Of a stretch of DNA of 64,000 nt, positions 51,970-60,867 are shown in pieces (position 1 is the stretch's first letter; each line of letters begins with the position of its first letter). Below the pieces are notes generated by a model. It saw only the letters and a list, made by a program, of their open reading frames with translations, searched no databases and had not been told where the DNA came from. The stretch is from CAIYZT01 sp052387855 (lineage in GTDB: Bacteria > Pseudomonadota > Alphaproteobacteria > Rhodobacterales > Rhodobacteraceae), in the NCBI GenBank assembly GCA_052387855.1, contig JBQTIT010000031.1, positions 44,155 to 108,154 of the forward strand. Reading direction: 5' to 3'. Made by a program: the position numbers and the translations under genes.

Positions 51970-51990
51970 CGGGACGGGCCCTGCGCGCCG

Positions 51991-54402
51991 TCACGCGCGC
52001 AGGGTGCCGCCGGTGGCCTTGACCACCTTTTCGACGATCCGGGCCGAGACGGCCTCGATCTCGGCCTCGGTCAGGGTCTTGTCCCTGGGTTGCAGGCGAA
52101 CGGTCAACGCAATGCTCTTGCGGCCCGCGCCCATCTGCGCCTCGGCCCTGTCGCCGGTGAACTGGTCGAAAACCCGAACCGACTCGATCAGCGCCTTGTC
52201 GGCGCCCATCGCGGCGTTGACGGCGCTCAGCGCCTCGACCTCGGCGGCCACCACAAAGGCAAAGTCGCGCTCGACCGCCTGAAGGTCGGACAGAGCCAGT
52301 GCCGGACGTGTCGGGGTCTTGACCTTGGGCGTCGGCACGGCGGCCACCTGGATGGCAAAGGCCACGGCCGGCCCCCTAACATCCATCGCGGCCAGAACGC
52401 GCGGATGCACCTCGCCGAAGGTCGCGATCACATTGGGGCCAAGCCCGATGGTGCCCGACCGGCCCGGGTGCCACCAGGACGCCACCTTGCGCCCGATCTG
52501 CACCTTGGCCGGCGCGCCGAGCGCGGCCAGCACCGCCTCGGCATCGGCCTTGGCGTCAAACACATCCACCGGCCGGCGCGAGCCGTGCGGGTCGCGCGCG
52601 GCGGAATGGCCGACCAGAAGCCCGGTCGCCTGCAAGGACTGCTCGCCCGGCTCTCCCCCGCTGAACACCGGGCCGATCTCGGCCAGGGCCAGATCGGCAA
52701 AGCCGCGCGCCTGGTTGCGGGCGGCGGCGCGCAGCAGGCCCGGTAGCAGGTCTGGCCGCAGATGCGACATCTCGGACGAGATCGGGTTTTCCAGCCGAAC
52801 CGCGTCGGCGCCGCCGCCAAAGTGCCGGGCCGCCGCCTCGTCGATAAAGCTGTAGGTGACGCATTCGTTGTAGCCAAGCGCCGCGATCATGCGCCGGGCG
52901 GCGCGCTCGCGCTGCTGCATCGGGGTCAGGATCGGCCTTGGCACGCCCGGAACCGCGCGGGTCAGCGGCTTGCCTTGCAGTCGCGAGAGGCTGGCCACGC
53001 GCGCCACCTCTTCGACCAGATCGGCATCGCCCAGCACATCCGGCCGCCACGAGGGCGGGCTGGCAAGATCGCCGTCAAGCGCAAAGCCCAGCGCGGTCAG
53101 CGTCGCGCGCTGTTCAGCCTCGGGGATCTCCATGCCGACAAGCGAGACGACGCGCGCCGGGTCAAGCCGGTAGCTGCGCTGGGTGGCGATGGGCGCGCCG
53201 TCGCTGACGACATGGCTTGCCTCGCCGCCGCAGAGATCAAGGATCATCCGCGTCGCCATCTCAAGCCCCGGCAGGGTGAATTCAGGATCGACCCCGCGCT
53301 CGAACCGGTAGCGCGCATCGGTATTGATCCGCAGCGCCCGCCCGGTGGCGGCGATGGTGATCGGGTCCCAGTAGGCCGATTCCACAAAGACATTGACGGT
53401 CTCGTCCGAGCAGCCCGAGGCTGCCCCGCCCATGATGCCGGCCAGCGATTCCACCCCGGCGGCATCGCAGATCACCATCTGCCCCGCGTTCAGGGCATGG
53501 GTCTTGCCGTCAAGCCCCTCAAAGGCCTCACCGCCCTGCGCCATCTCGATCCGCAGCACCCCCCCCGACACCTTGTCGGCGTCAAAGACGTGCAGGGGGC
53601 GGTTCAGGGCAAAGGTGAAAAAGTTGGTGATGTCGACCAGCGCCGAGATCGGGCGCAGGCCGATGGCCTTGAGCCGGGCTTGCAGCCAGTCGGGCGAGGG
53701 GCCGTTGCGCACGCCCCGGATGGTGCGCCCGGCGAAATGCGGGCAGCCCCGTGCCCTGAGATCGGCCGAAATCGCGACCCCGACCGGGCTGTCAAAGCGG
53801 CCCGGCACCGGCGCGGTGTCAAGCGGCCGCAGCGTGCCCAGCCCCCGCGCGGCCAGATCGCGCGCCACGCCGCGCACGCCCAGCGCGTCGGGCCGGTTCG
53901 GCGTGATCTTGATGTGGATCATCGGATCGGCCAGCGCCGGGCGGTTCGCCTTCAGCCAGTCGGTGAACTTTTGCCCGACCTCGCCCGAAGGCAGCTCGAT
54001 GATGCCGCTGTGCTCGTCCGACAGTTCCAGCTCGCGCTCGGACGCCATCATGCCGTGGCTCTCGACGCCCCGGATCTTGCCGATGCCAAGGGTCACGTCG
54101 ATCCCCGGCACATAGTCGCCCGGCTTGCACAGGACCACGGTGATGCCGGCGCGGGCATTGGGCGCGCCGCAGACGATCTGCTTTTCGCCCTCGTCGGTCA
54201 GCACGCGGCAGACACGAAGCCGGTCGGCCTCGGGGTGCTGCTCGGCATGGAGCACGCGCGCCAGCGTAAAGGGCGCCAGGCGTGACAGCGGGTCAACCAC
54301 CTCTTCGACCTCAAGGCCGAGGTCGGTCAGTGCATGCAGGATTTCCTCCAGCGTGGCCGAGGTTTGCAGGTGATCGTGCAGCCAGGAGAGCGTGAATTTC
54401 AT
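51991..54402 (-). CDS. pheT: Phenylalanine-tRNA ligase beta subunit
   Basis: 803 residues, full-length PheT, which with PheS forms the alpha2-beta2 enzyme. Order: N-terminal MKFTLSWLHDHLQTSATLEE, tRNA-binding OB fold (KQIVCGAPNARAGITVVLCKPGDYVPG), B3/B4 editing domain, B5 domain, catalytic-like core, and the C-terminal ferredoxin-fold anticodon-binding domain (VFDQFTGDRAEAQMGAG). ATG 54400-54402 is the family start. pheS lies upstream but 312 bases away, with a small ORF on the opposite strand between them, unlike the usual adjacent pair. Confidence 0.95.
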   Translation of the reverse strand: MKFTLSWLHDHLQTSATLEEILHALTDLGLEVEEVVDPLSRLAPFTLARVLHAEQHPEADRLRVCRVLTDEGEKQIVCGAPNARAGITVVLCKPGDYVPGIDVTLGIGKIRGVESHGMMASERELELSDEHSGIIELPSGEVGQKFTDWLKANRPALADPMIHIKITPNRPDALGVRGVARDLAARGLGTLRPLDTAPVPGRFDSPVGVAISADLRARGCPHFAGRTIRGVRNGPSPDWLQARLKAIGLRPISALVDITNFFTFALNRPLHVFDADKVSGGVLRIEMAQGGEAFEGLDGKTHALNAGQMVICDAAGVESLAGIMGGAASGCSDETVNVFVESAYWDPITIAATGRALRINTDARYRFERGVDPEFTLPGLEMATRMILDLCGGEASHVVSDGAPIATQRSYRLDPARVVSLVGMEIPEAEQRATLTALGFALDGDLASPPSWRPDVLGDADLVEEVARVASLSRLQGKPLTRAVPGVPRPILTPMQQRERAARRMIAALGYNECVTYSFIDEAAARHFGGGADAVRLENPISSEMSHLRPDLLPGLLRAAARNQARGFADLALAEIGPVFSGGEPGEQSLQATGLLVGHSAARDPHGSRRPVDVFDAKADAEAVLAALGAPAKVQIGRKVASWWHPGRSGTIGLGPNVIATFGEVHPRVLAAMDVRGPAVAFAIQVAAVPTPKVKTPTRPALALSDLQAVERDFAFVVAAEVEALSAVNAAMGADKALIESVRVFDQFTGDRAEAQMGAGRKSIALTVRLQPRDKTLTEAEIEAVSARIVEKVVKATGGTLRA

Positions 54403-54568
54403 CGGCCTGCCCAGGTTGGAAATGCGGCTTGGGGTTCGGCGCGGAGATAACGCAAGTCGCGCCAAAGGGAAAGCGGCTGCGTTGCGGTTTCCCGAACGGA
54501 AACCTTTTGTGCAAAATTACCGGCCATTTCGCCTTAATCCGGACAGGCTTTCTGTCCAGATTCCGGAC

Positions 54569-54718
54569 ATGGACCAGATGACATATATTCCCAAGGATCG
54601 CCAGCCGTTGAGAACAGGCAGGATTTGCCTGCTCATCGGGCTTACAGGATTGCTTTATGTCGTGCTTTCCGAACGGTTCGGCGGCGCGGCCAATGCCTTG
54701 TCGGCCTTCGTGCCCTAG
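54569..54718 (+). CDS. Possible 49-residue single-pass membrane protein between pheT and pheS
   Basis: MDQMTYIPKDRQPLRTGRIC is followed by one hydrophobic segment (LLIGLTGLLYVVL) and a short tail; an internal Met at 54578 is another start. It is encoded opposite to pheT and pheS and overlaps the 3' end of pheS by four bases. A basic segment precedes the helix, as in real inner-membrane small proteins. No ribosome site is obvious. Could be chance, but the gap it fills is otherwise unexplained. Confidence 0.4.
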   Translation: MDQMTYIPKDRQPLRTGRICLLIGLTGLLYVVLSERFGGAANALSAFVP

Positions 54719-55788
54719 CGCGACAGGCCGGCCGGCAGACTGGGCATGTCCAGGCTGGCAAAGCCGTAGTGGCGCAGCCAGCGCAGGTCGGATTCAAAGA
54801 ACGCCCGCAGGTCGGGGATGCCGTATTTCAGCATCGCGATGCGGTCGATGCCCATGCCAAAGGCAAAGCCCTGCCACTGGGTCGGGTCGACCCCGGCGGC
54901 GGTCAGCACCTTTGGGTGCACCATGCCCGAGCCGAGGATCTCCATCCACTTGTCGCCCTGACCGATCTTGAGCTGACCGCCCTCCCAGGAACAGCGGATG
55001 TCGACCTCGGCCGAGGGTTCGGTAAAGGGGAAGTGGCTGGCGCGAAAGCGCAGCTCGACCGACGGCACCTCGAAGAAGGCGCGGCAGAATTCCTCCAGCG
55101 TCCACTTGAGGTTGGCCATGGAAATGTCGCGGCCGATCGCCAGGCCCTCGACCTGGTGGAACATCGGGGTGTGGGTCTGGTCCATGTCCATCCGGTAGAC
55201 CCGGCCCGGCGCGATGACGCGGATCGGCGCGCCCTGTTCGGCCATGGCGCGGATCTGCACGGGCGAGGTGTGGGTGCGCAGCACATGCGGCGGGCGGTTG
55301 TCGCCCGGCGCGCGGTGCATGAAGAAGGTATCGTGTTCCTGCCGCGCGGGATGCTCGGGCGGGATGTTCAGCGCGTCAAAGTTGAACCAGTCGCTCTCGA
55401 CCTGCGGCCCCTCGGCCACGGCAAAGCCCATGTCGGCGAAGATGGCGGTCAGCTCTTCCATCACCTGGCTGACAGGATGGATCGTGCCGCGCGGGCGCGG
55501 ACGGCCGGGCAGGGTGACGTCCAGCCATTCGGTGCGCAGACGCTCGTCCAGCGCCGCGTCGGCCAGCGCGGCCTTTTTGGCGCGCAGGGCCGCGTCGATC
55601 TCGTCCTTGAGCGCGTTCAGCAGCGCCCCGGCGGCGCGGCGCTGGTCGGGCTCCATCTTGCCAAGGCTGGCCATCTGCGCCGAAATCTCGCCCTTCTTGC
55701 CAAGGGCGGCAAGGCGGACCTCTTCGAGGGCGGCCTCGTCACGGGCGGCGGCCACGGCGGCAAGATATTTGGCTTTCAGCGCGTCCAT
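54715..55788 (-). CDS. pheS: Phenylalanine-tRNA ligase alpha subunit
   Basis: 357 residues, class II synthetase catalytic subunit that charges tRNA-Phe. An N-terminal coiled-coil arm (residues 1-90) precedes HPVSQVMEELTAIFADMGF, motif 2 (VYRMDMDQTHTPMFHQVEGL) and motif 3 (GFAFGMGIDRIAMLKYGIPD). The family length is normal. Upstream, where rplT would normally be adjacent, an opposite-strand two-gene module intervenes, so pheS needs its own promoter; TTGCAT-N16-CTAGCA about 20-45 bases upstream is a candidate. Confidence 0.95.
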   Translation of the reverse strand: MDALKAKYLAAVAAARDEAALEEVRLAALGKKGEISAQMASLGKMEPDQRRAAGALLNALKDEIDAALRAKKAALADAALDERLRTEWLDVTLPGRPRPRGTIHPVSQVMEELTAIFADMGFAVAEGPQVESDWFNFDALNIPPEHPARQEHDTFFMHRAPGDNRPPHVLRTHTSPVQIRAMAEQGAPIRVIAPGRVYRMDMDQTHTPMFHQVEGLAIGRDISMANLKWTLEEFCRAFFEVPSVELRFRASHFPFTEPSAEVDIRCSWEGGQLKIGQGDKWMEILGSGMVHPKVLTAAGVDPTQWQGFAFGMGIDRIAMLKYGIPDLRAFFESDLRWLRHYGFASLDMPSLPAGLSR

Positions 55789-56221
55789 CGCGGCCTCCCT
55801 GGGATCGCGACGGTGCTAGCCGGATGGGGCCGCGGATGCAAGTGGGGCCAGGGCGCTTGCAGGACTGGGCGTCCGCTCGCTGCCCTTTTCGTCGCCTCGT
55901 TGGATGGGCGATGCAGGAGGTTTTTCGTGAAAAGGTCCGGCGACCGAGGAACGAGCCAATCGAGACGAATCGGGCAGTACCAGCGATCCGGCTTCGCTCT
56001 TCAGCAAACGGTGGTGAGAATTGAGCGTCTTGATCGACGATTGGCGTTGACGCGGCATTGGTGAGAGATGTGCGCAACTAAGTTGAGCAATCGTCTGCTG
56101 ACCGGCGCATCTCTGCCCAGAAACAGCATGTTTGCTCAATTGGTACTGCCCAATACTGGTAGTTGCGATCATGAACGTGTTGCGCCAAAGGTCGCATATA
56201 CAGTAACCCAAGGAGACCCCT
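55789..56221. promoter_or_regulatory. 433-bp divergent intergenic region with inverted repeats
   Basis: Separates pheS (leftward) from the HTH gene (rightward) and is clearly richer in A+T than its surroundings on the right side. It holds a perfect 8-bp inverted pair TTGAGCAA (56083-56090) and TTGCTCAA (56132-56139), and a small palindrome CAACT-A-AGTTG (56075-56085) overlapping the first arm. These are candidate operators for the HTH protein. AAGGAG at 56209-56214 is its ribosome site. No gene is recognised inside. Confidence 0.6.
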
Positions 56222-57148
56222 ATGCAGAAGAAGATCGAACATGTCATCGCTGACCTGATGAAGGAGCGCGGCGAGAACAAGATGACCCTTGCCCGGAAGG
56301 CTGGCGTCAGCAGGAACACCGTTACGGCAATCATGAAGGGGCGGTCCGCCCGCCCCAAGAATCTTGACAGGATCGCCAAGGCGCTGGGCCTCGCAGGTCG
56401 CGAAGAACTCGAGGCAAGGGCGGCGGGCCCGAACCCGCTCTCGGAAACCCAGGTTCGTGACCTCACTCGTGGTGCCGGCATGGTTCGCGTCACGGTGAAC
56501 CTCCGCTCATCCGCCTGGCTGAATTCCCAGTTGGTTCTGCAGCGTTTCGGAATCACGCCGACCAAGCTTTTTGAAGCCGCCCCCGTATGCTTCGCCCTGC
56601 TTGCTGAACTTTCTCTCTCGCGGCGGCGGGCAAGGACCGCGACACTGCGTGACGAATTGGGAAAGGTCCGCGGCTTGGACCATATTGAAGACTTCATTCT
56701 TGGACTGAGTACCATTGAAGCCGCTTTCGATGCAGAGGATGCCTCGATTGCGCGCCGCGAGCTTGATGGCGTGACCAGCGACGAACGCGAGTTCGCAACC
56801 ACCCCTCCGGCTTTCGGCAGCTTCCTTGAGCAGATCGCGGCCGAGGTGGGGCTTCCTGAACTCGAGTGCCTTGCCCTCCGCGCATCCGAGGCCTTCGACT
56901 TCATCCGGCTCTATGAGGACGACCTTGACCGTCTCACTGGTGGTGATCGTCGTGCAACCTTTGCCCTTGAGCGCAGGCACACGGACATTGAGCGTCTTCC
57001 GGTCAATTTGCGCTATCGTTCCGACGAAGGGCCCGAGACGGTGGCAGCCCGTCGCGAATGGCTTGCTGGTCATGTGCCCGACGCCGAATGGTTGGAGTAT
57101 TCGCAGTTGTGGAACCTCCTCCCCGACCTCCCCCGTGACGCAGAATAG
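56222..57148 (+). CDS. Helix-turn-helix protein with unknown C-terminal domain
   Basis: 308 residues. The N-terminal 65 residues are an XRE/Cro-type HTH: TLARKAGVSRNTVTAIMKGR and NLDRIAKALGLAG. The remaining 240 residues have VRVTVNLRSSAWLNSQLVLQ, FGITPTKLFEAAPVCFALLA and a DE-rich helical region; I do not recognise this domain. No HExxH protease motif or recombinase residues are seen. Codon use is less GC-biased than its neighbours, a sign of transfer. It lies with a small phage-like gene inside the rplT-pheS interval. Confidence 0.75.
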   Translation: MQKKIEHVIADLMKERGENKMTLARKAGVSRNTVTAIMKGRSARPKNLDRIAKALGLAGREELEARAAGPNPLSETQVRDLTRGAGMVRVTVNLRSSAWLNSQLVLQRFGITPTKLFEAAPVCFALLAELSLSRRRARTATLRDELGKVRGLDHIEDFILGLSTIEAAFDAEDASIARRELDGVTSDEREFATTPPAFGSFLEQIAAEVGLPELECLALRASEAFDFIRLYEDDLDRLTGGDRRATFALERRHTDIERLPVNLRYRSDEGPETVAARREWLAGHVPDAEWLEYSQLWNLLPDLPRDAE

Positions 57149-57157
57149 GTGCTCGCC

Positions 57158-57358
57158 ATGAACAAGCATGAGCGTCTTTGTCGGTCGATTTGCATTCGTG
57201 AGGGTCTTACCGTCATCGGAATTGACAACTCGCGCCGTCACCTCCACGTGCAGTGCGCAGAAGGCAATGTCGTGTTTCCGAAGACCCCCAGTGACTACCG
57301 CTGGCAGCAGAACGCCCGCTCGGTCGCACGGCGTGTTGCAGCCTATGGCCCCAGGTAA
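57158..57358 (+). CDS. Small phage-like protein of unknown function
   Basis: 66 residues: MNKHERLCRSICIREGLTVI, then GIDNSRRHLHV, FPKTPSDYRWQQNARSVARR. The pattern (basic, a short beta unit, then T-P-S-D and N-A-R-x-x-x-R-R near the end) is one I know from small phage and prophage proteins of unknown role, possibly a HicA-like RNA-binding fold (inference). It starts 9 bases after the HTH gene stop; an in-frame GTG at 57149 is an alternative start. Likely cotranscribed with the HTH gene. Confidence 0.6.
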   Translation: MNKHERLCRSICIREGLTVIGIDNSRRHLHVQCAEGNVVFPKTPSDYRWQQNARSVARRVAAYGPR

Positions 57359-57386
57359 AAGCAAAACCCCGCGCCGGGGCGCGGGG
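57357..57386 (-). terminator. Intrinsic terminator of rpmI-rplT
   Basis: Stem CCCCGCG (57367-57373) with CGCGGGG (57380-57386), 6-nt loop. On the minus strand it is followed by TTTTGCTTTT (57357-57366). It lies 28 bases after the rplT stop and directly after the small gene on the plus strand, so the ribosomal operon ends here and does not read into pheS. Confidence 0.85.
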
Positions 57387-57414
57387 CTATGGAGAAGGAG
57401 CGGTGCGCCTAGCC

Positions 57415-57777
57415 TCAGGCCAGGGCGGCCTTGGCCTGCGCCGCGATGGCGTTGAAGGCTTCGGGCTCGTGCACGGCCAGATCGGCCAGCACCTTGCGGT
57501 CCACCTCGATGCCGGCCTTGTTCAGCCCGTCGATCAGGCGCGAATAGGTCATCTCGAGATCGAACAGCCGGACAGCGGCGTTGATGCGCTGGATCCACAG
57601 GGCGCGGAAGTTGCGCTTTTTCGCCTTGCGGTCGCGGGTGGCGTACTGGTTGGCCTTGTCGACGGCCTGGGTGGCGGTGCGGAAGTTGCGCGAGCGGGCG
57701 GAATAGTAGCCCGAAGCGGCCTTGATCACCTTGCGGTGGCGGGCGTGCGTGACGACACCGGATTTGACGCGGGACAT
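57415..57777 (-). CDS. rplT: 50S ribosomal protein L20
   Basis: 120 residues, full-length L20, an early 50S assembly protein: MSRVKSGVVTHARHRKVIKA, YYSARSRNFRTATQAV, RDRKAKKRNFRALWIQRINA and the C-terminal LADLAVHEPEAFNAI. L20 autoregulates its operon in other bacteria by binding mRNA. It is 12 bases after rpmI. infC is not next to rpmI here. Confidence 0.97.
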   Translation of the reverse strand: MSRVKSGVVTHARHRKVIKAASGYYSARSRNFRTATQAVDKANQYATRDRKAKKRNFRALWIQRINAAVRLFDLEMTYSRLIDGLNKAGIEVDRKVLADLAVHEPEAFNAIAAQAKAALA

Positions 57778-57789
57778 GTGTGTTTCTCC

Positions 57790-57990
57790 TTACCGGTCGT
57801 AGGGCATGTATTTCTTGACGATCTTCTCATCCGAGGCGCACAGGATCATGGTCCCGGACGCATCGCGGACGAATTTCGTCGTGCGCTTGATCATGCCGTG
57901 GCGCTTGCCGGCCACACCGGCCTTCACATGGCCATTGGCCGTGAAGGAAAACCGCTTTTTCGCAGCGGACTTGGTCTTCATCTTGGGCAT
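57790..57990 (-). CDS. rpmI: 50S ribosomal protein L35
   Basis: 66 residues: MPKMKTKSAAKKRFSFTANG, then GKRHGMIKRTTKFVR, ending KKYMPYDR. ATG 57988-57990 is the family start; the frame stays open upstream without homology. First gene of the rpmI-rplT pair, terminated at 57357-57386. Confidence 0.97.
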   Translation of the reverse strand: MPKMKTKSAAKKRFSFTANGHVKAGVAGKRHGMIKRTTKFVRDASGTMILCASDEKIVKKYMPYDR

Positions 57991-58133
57991 TTTCATCTCC
58001 GATGTTTCATCGCGCGACTCGGCATGCCACTTCGCCGGCCTCGCGGATAGTTCAGGCTGTGCGCTATAGGGGGCAATTCCCGGCAAGGCAAGCCCGTTGC
58101 GACGGATTCCTGCGCCGGGGACCGGCGCCGGCT

Positions 58134-59579
58134 TTATTCGGGTTCCACGCGCGAGATCAGACGCTCGTCACAAGGCGCCACGCGCAGGATGTTGGTGGTC
58201 CCCTTGACGTTGAAGGGCACGCCGGCGGTGACCACGACCATGTCCTCTTCGCCGGCAAAGCCGTCTGCGCGCGCGGCGCGGACGGCGGCGATCACCGCGC
58301 CCTTGAAACGGTCCTGCGGCTCTGTGATCACGCAATGCGCGCCCCAGGTCAGCGCCATGCGCCGCGCGGTCGACATCAGCGGGGTCAGCGCGATGATCGG
58401 CACATGCGGGCGCTCGCGCGCCACAAGGCTGGCGGTGGTGCCGGACTGGGTAAAGCAGCAGATCGCCTTGATGTTGGTGGCCTCGGCGATCTCGCGCGCG
58501 GCGGCGACGATGCCGTCGGAAATGGTCTCGCGCCGCACGACACGGCTGGCCTCGATCACCGAGCGATAGGTGGGGTCCTTTTCCACCGACAGGGCGACAT
58601 TCGACATGGTCGTCACCGCCTCGACCGGATACTTGCCGGCGGCCGATTCGGCCGAGAGCATGATCGCATCGGCGCCCTCATAGATCGCGGTGGCCACGTC
58701 CGACACTTCGGCGCGGGTCGGCACGGGCGATTCGATCATCGATTCCAGCATCTGCGTCGCCACGATCACCGGCTTGGCCGCCGCCCGCGCCCCGCGCACC
58801 AGACGTTTCTGGATCGGCGGCACCGAGGTGACGGGCAGTTCCACCCCCAGATCGCCCCGCGCCACCATGATCCCGTCGCTGACCTGCAGGATCGCGTCAT
58901 AGGCCTTGACCGCCGCCGGCTTTTCGATCTTGGACAGGATCGCCGCCCGCCCCTTGGCCAGTCCGCGCGCCTCGATCACATCCTCGGGGCGCTGGACAAA
59001 GGACAGGGCGAGCCAGTCAACGCCAAGCTCGCAGGCGAATTCCAGGTCCGAACGGTCCTTTTCCGACAATGCCGCCAGCGGCAGCACCACGTCCGGCACG
59101 TTCACGCCCTTGCGGTTCGAAATGGTGCCGCCGACCGTCACAGTGCAATTGGCAAAATCCTTGCCGCAGTCGTCGACCACCAGCCGGATCTTGCCGTCGT
59201 TGACCAAAAGCGCGGCGCCCGGTTCCAGCGCCGCAAAGATTTCCGGGTGCGGCAGTTGCACGCGGCTGGCATCGCCCGGGGCGGCCGACAGGTCCATCCG
59301 GAACTTGGCCCCTTCGGCCAGCTCTTCGGCGCCCTGTGCAAACACGCCGACCCGCAACTTGGGGCCCTGAAGATCCGCCAGGATCCCGATCGGACGGCCG
59401 ATGTCGGCCTCGACCTTGCGGATGATGGCGTGGCGCTTGCCGATGTCGTCCTGCGAGCCATGGCTCATGTTCAGGCGAAACACGTCGGCCCCCGCCTCGA
59501 ACAGGGCGCGGATCATCTCGTAATCGCTGGACGCCGGGCCGAGCGTGGCGACGATCTTGACATTGCGCAGGCGTCTCAT
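58134..59579 (-). CDS. pyk: Pyruvate kinase
   Basis: 481 residues, converts phosphoenolpyruvate and ADP to pyruvate and ATP. Blocks: KIVATLGPASS at the N-terminus, FRLNMSHGS, LADLQGPKLRVG, the Lys/Glu-containing ILSKIEKPAAVKAYD, MVARGDLGVELP, and MLESMIESPVPTRAEVSDVA before the C-terminal allosteric domain (AICCFTQSGTTASLV). Complete domain set A, B and C. ATG 59577-59579. Divergent from the N-formylglutamate amidohydrolase gene. Confidence 0.96.
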   Translation of the reverse strand: MRRLRNVKIVATLGPASSDYEMIRALFEAGADVFRLNMSHGSQDDIGKRHAIIRKVEADIGRPIGILADLQGPKLRVGVFAQGAEELAEGAKFRMDLSAAPGDASRVQLPHPEIFAALEPGAALLVNDGKIRLVVDDCGKDFANCTVTVGGTISNRKGVNVPDVVLPLAALSEKDRSDLEFACELGVDWLALSFVQRPEDVIEARGLAKGRAAILSKIEKPAAVKAYDAILQVSDGIMVARGDLGVELPVTSVPPIQKRLVRGARAAAKPVIVATQMLESMIESPVPTRAEVSDVATAIYEGADAIMLSAESAAGKYPVEAVTTMSNVALSVEKDPTYRSVIEASRVVRRETISDGIVAAAREIAEATNIKAICCFTQSGTTASLVARERPHVPIIALTPLMSTARRMALTWGAHCVITEPQDRFKGAVIAAVRAARADGFAGEEDMVVVTAGVPFNVKGTTNILRVAPCDERLISRVEPE

Positions 59580-59747
59580 GGCGGTGTCCTTCGGTGGTTC
59601 CGGTACGGGCCGCGCGACTTATGTGCGAATTTCGGGACCGGGGCAACCAGCCCATTCCCGTTAGCGCTACCTTTTTTCACTTTCGAGTGGAATCGCGGAC
59701 GAATCCCTGCTTAGAAATGGCAAGGCCACCATAGCCGGACAAAAGCG

Positions 59748-60482
59748 ATGCACCACCCCTTCAAGATCACCGGCAGGGACCGGCCCGGGCGCTGGCTGGT
59801 CACCTGCGATCACGCTTCGAACGCGGTGCCGGACTGGGTGGCGGGCGGGGCGCTGGGGATCGGTGCGGCCGACATGGCGCGCCACATCGCCTATGATGTC
59901 GGTGCCGCCGGACTGGCCCGCGCGCTGGGCGCGGCGCTGGACAGCCCGGTGATCGAGACCTGCTTTTCGCGTCTGGTGATCGACGTCAACCGGGGCGAGG
60001 ATGACCCGACGCTGATGATGCGCCTTTATGACGGCACCATCATCCCCGCCAACCGCCATGCCGGCGAGGGAGAGCTGCAAGAGCGGCTGGACCGGCTCTA
60101 TCGCCCCTACCACGCCGCCTATGCCGATCTGGCGGCCCGGCGCGCCGATACGGTCATATTGGCCGTGCATTCCTTTACGCCCTGCCTGCGCGGCCGCGCG
60201 CCGCGCCCCTGGCATGTGGGGGTGCTTTACTCGCACCTCGTTCCGCGCCTGTCCCTGCCGCTGATCGCGCGGCTGCGGCAGGAGCCGGACCTGTGCATCG
60301 GCGACAATGAACCCTACGCCGGCCATCTGCCGGGCGATGCCATCGACCGGCACGGCCTGCGCTGCGGGCGGCTGAACACGCTGATCGAGTTGCGCAACGA
60401 TCTGATCGCCACCGAGGCCGCGCAGTCCGCCTGGGCGGCGCGGCTGGCGCCGATGCTGGCAGAGGTCTTGCCGCAGGTCTGA
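59748..60482 (+). CDS. N-formylglutamate amidohydrolase family protein
   Basis: 244 residues, zinc-dependent amidohydrolase family (FGase, HutG-like). Conserved segments: WLVTCDHASNAVPDW, RHIAYDVGAAGLARAL, SRLVIDVNRGEDDPTLM and ILAVHSFTPCLRGRAR-like (His ligand). It splits N-formylglutamate to formate and glutamate in histidine breakdown, but no hut genes are adjacent, and FGase-like proteins of unknown substrate are common. First gene of a plus-strand run with DUF1244 and DUF5671 genes. Confidence 0.87.
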   Translation: MHHPFKITGRDRPGRWLVTCDHASNAVPDWVAGGALGIGAADMARHIAYDVGAAGLARALGAALDSPVIETCFSRLVIDVNRGEDDPTLMMRLYDGTIIPANRHAGEGELQERLDRLYRPYHAAYADLAARRADTVILAVHSFTPCLRGRAPRPWHVGVLYSHLVPRLSLPLIARLRQEPDLCIGDNEPYAGHLPGDAIDRHGLRCGRLNTLIELRNDLIATEAAQSAWAARLAPMLAEVLPQV

Positions 60483-60521
60483 TCCACGCCCATACCTGAA
60501 CCCGAAACAAGAGGACCCATC

Positions 60522-60854
60522 ATGGACGATGCCACCCGCGAGAGCCTTGAGGCCGCCGCCTTTCGCGCGCTGATGCACCACTTGCTGGTCAAGCGCCCCG
60601 AGGTGCAGAACATCGACCTGATGAACCTTGCCGGCTTTTGTCGCAACTGCCTTTCCCGCTGGTATCAAGAGGCGGCCGAGGCGCACGGTTTGATCCTGAA
60701 CAAGGACGAGGCGCGCGAAATCGTCTATGGCATGCCCTATGCCGACTGGGTGGCGCGGCACCAGACCCCGTCCACCGAGACGCAGCGGCAGGAATTCGAG
60801 ACGGCCTACCGGCAGAATGTCGGGGGCGAACCACCGCGCGGCCCGCGCGGCTGA
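60522..60854 (+). CDS. DUF1244 family protein
   Basis: 110 residues with the DUF1244 signature VQNIDLMNLAGFCRNCLSRW and GMPYADWVARHQTP. The paired Cys (CRNC) and the helical make-up are constant in this alphaproteobacterial and gammaproteobacterial family, which has no known function. Start ATG 60522 follows AAGAGGA. It sits between the amidohydrolase and DUF5671 genes on the plus strand, 39 bases after the former. Confidence 0.88.
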   Translation: MDDATRESLEAAAFRALMHHLLVKRPEVQNIDLMNLAGFCRNCLSRWYQEAAEAHGLILNKDEAREIVYGMPYADWVARHQTPSTETQRQEFETAYRQNVGGEPPRGPRG

Positions 60855-60867
60855 AGGAGAGCGAACG

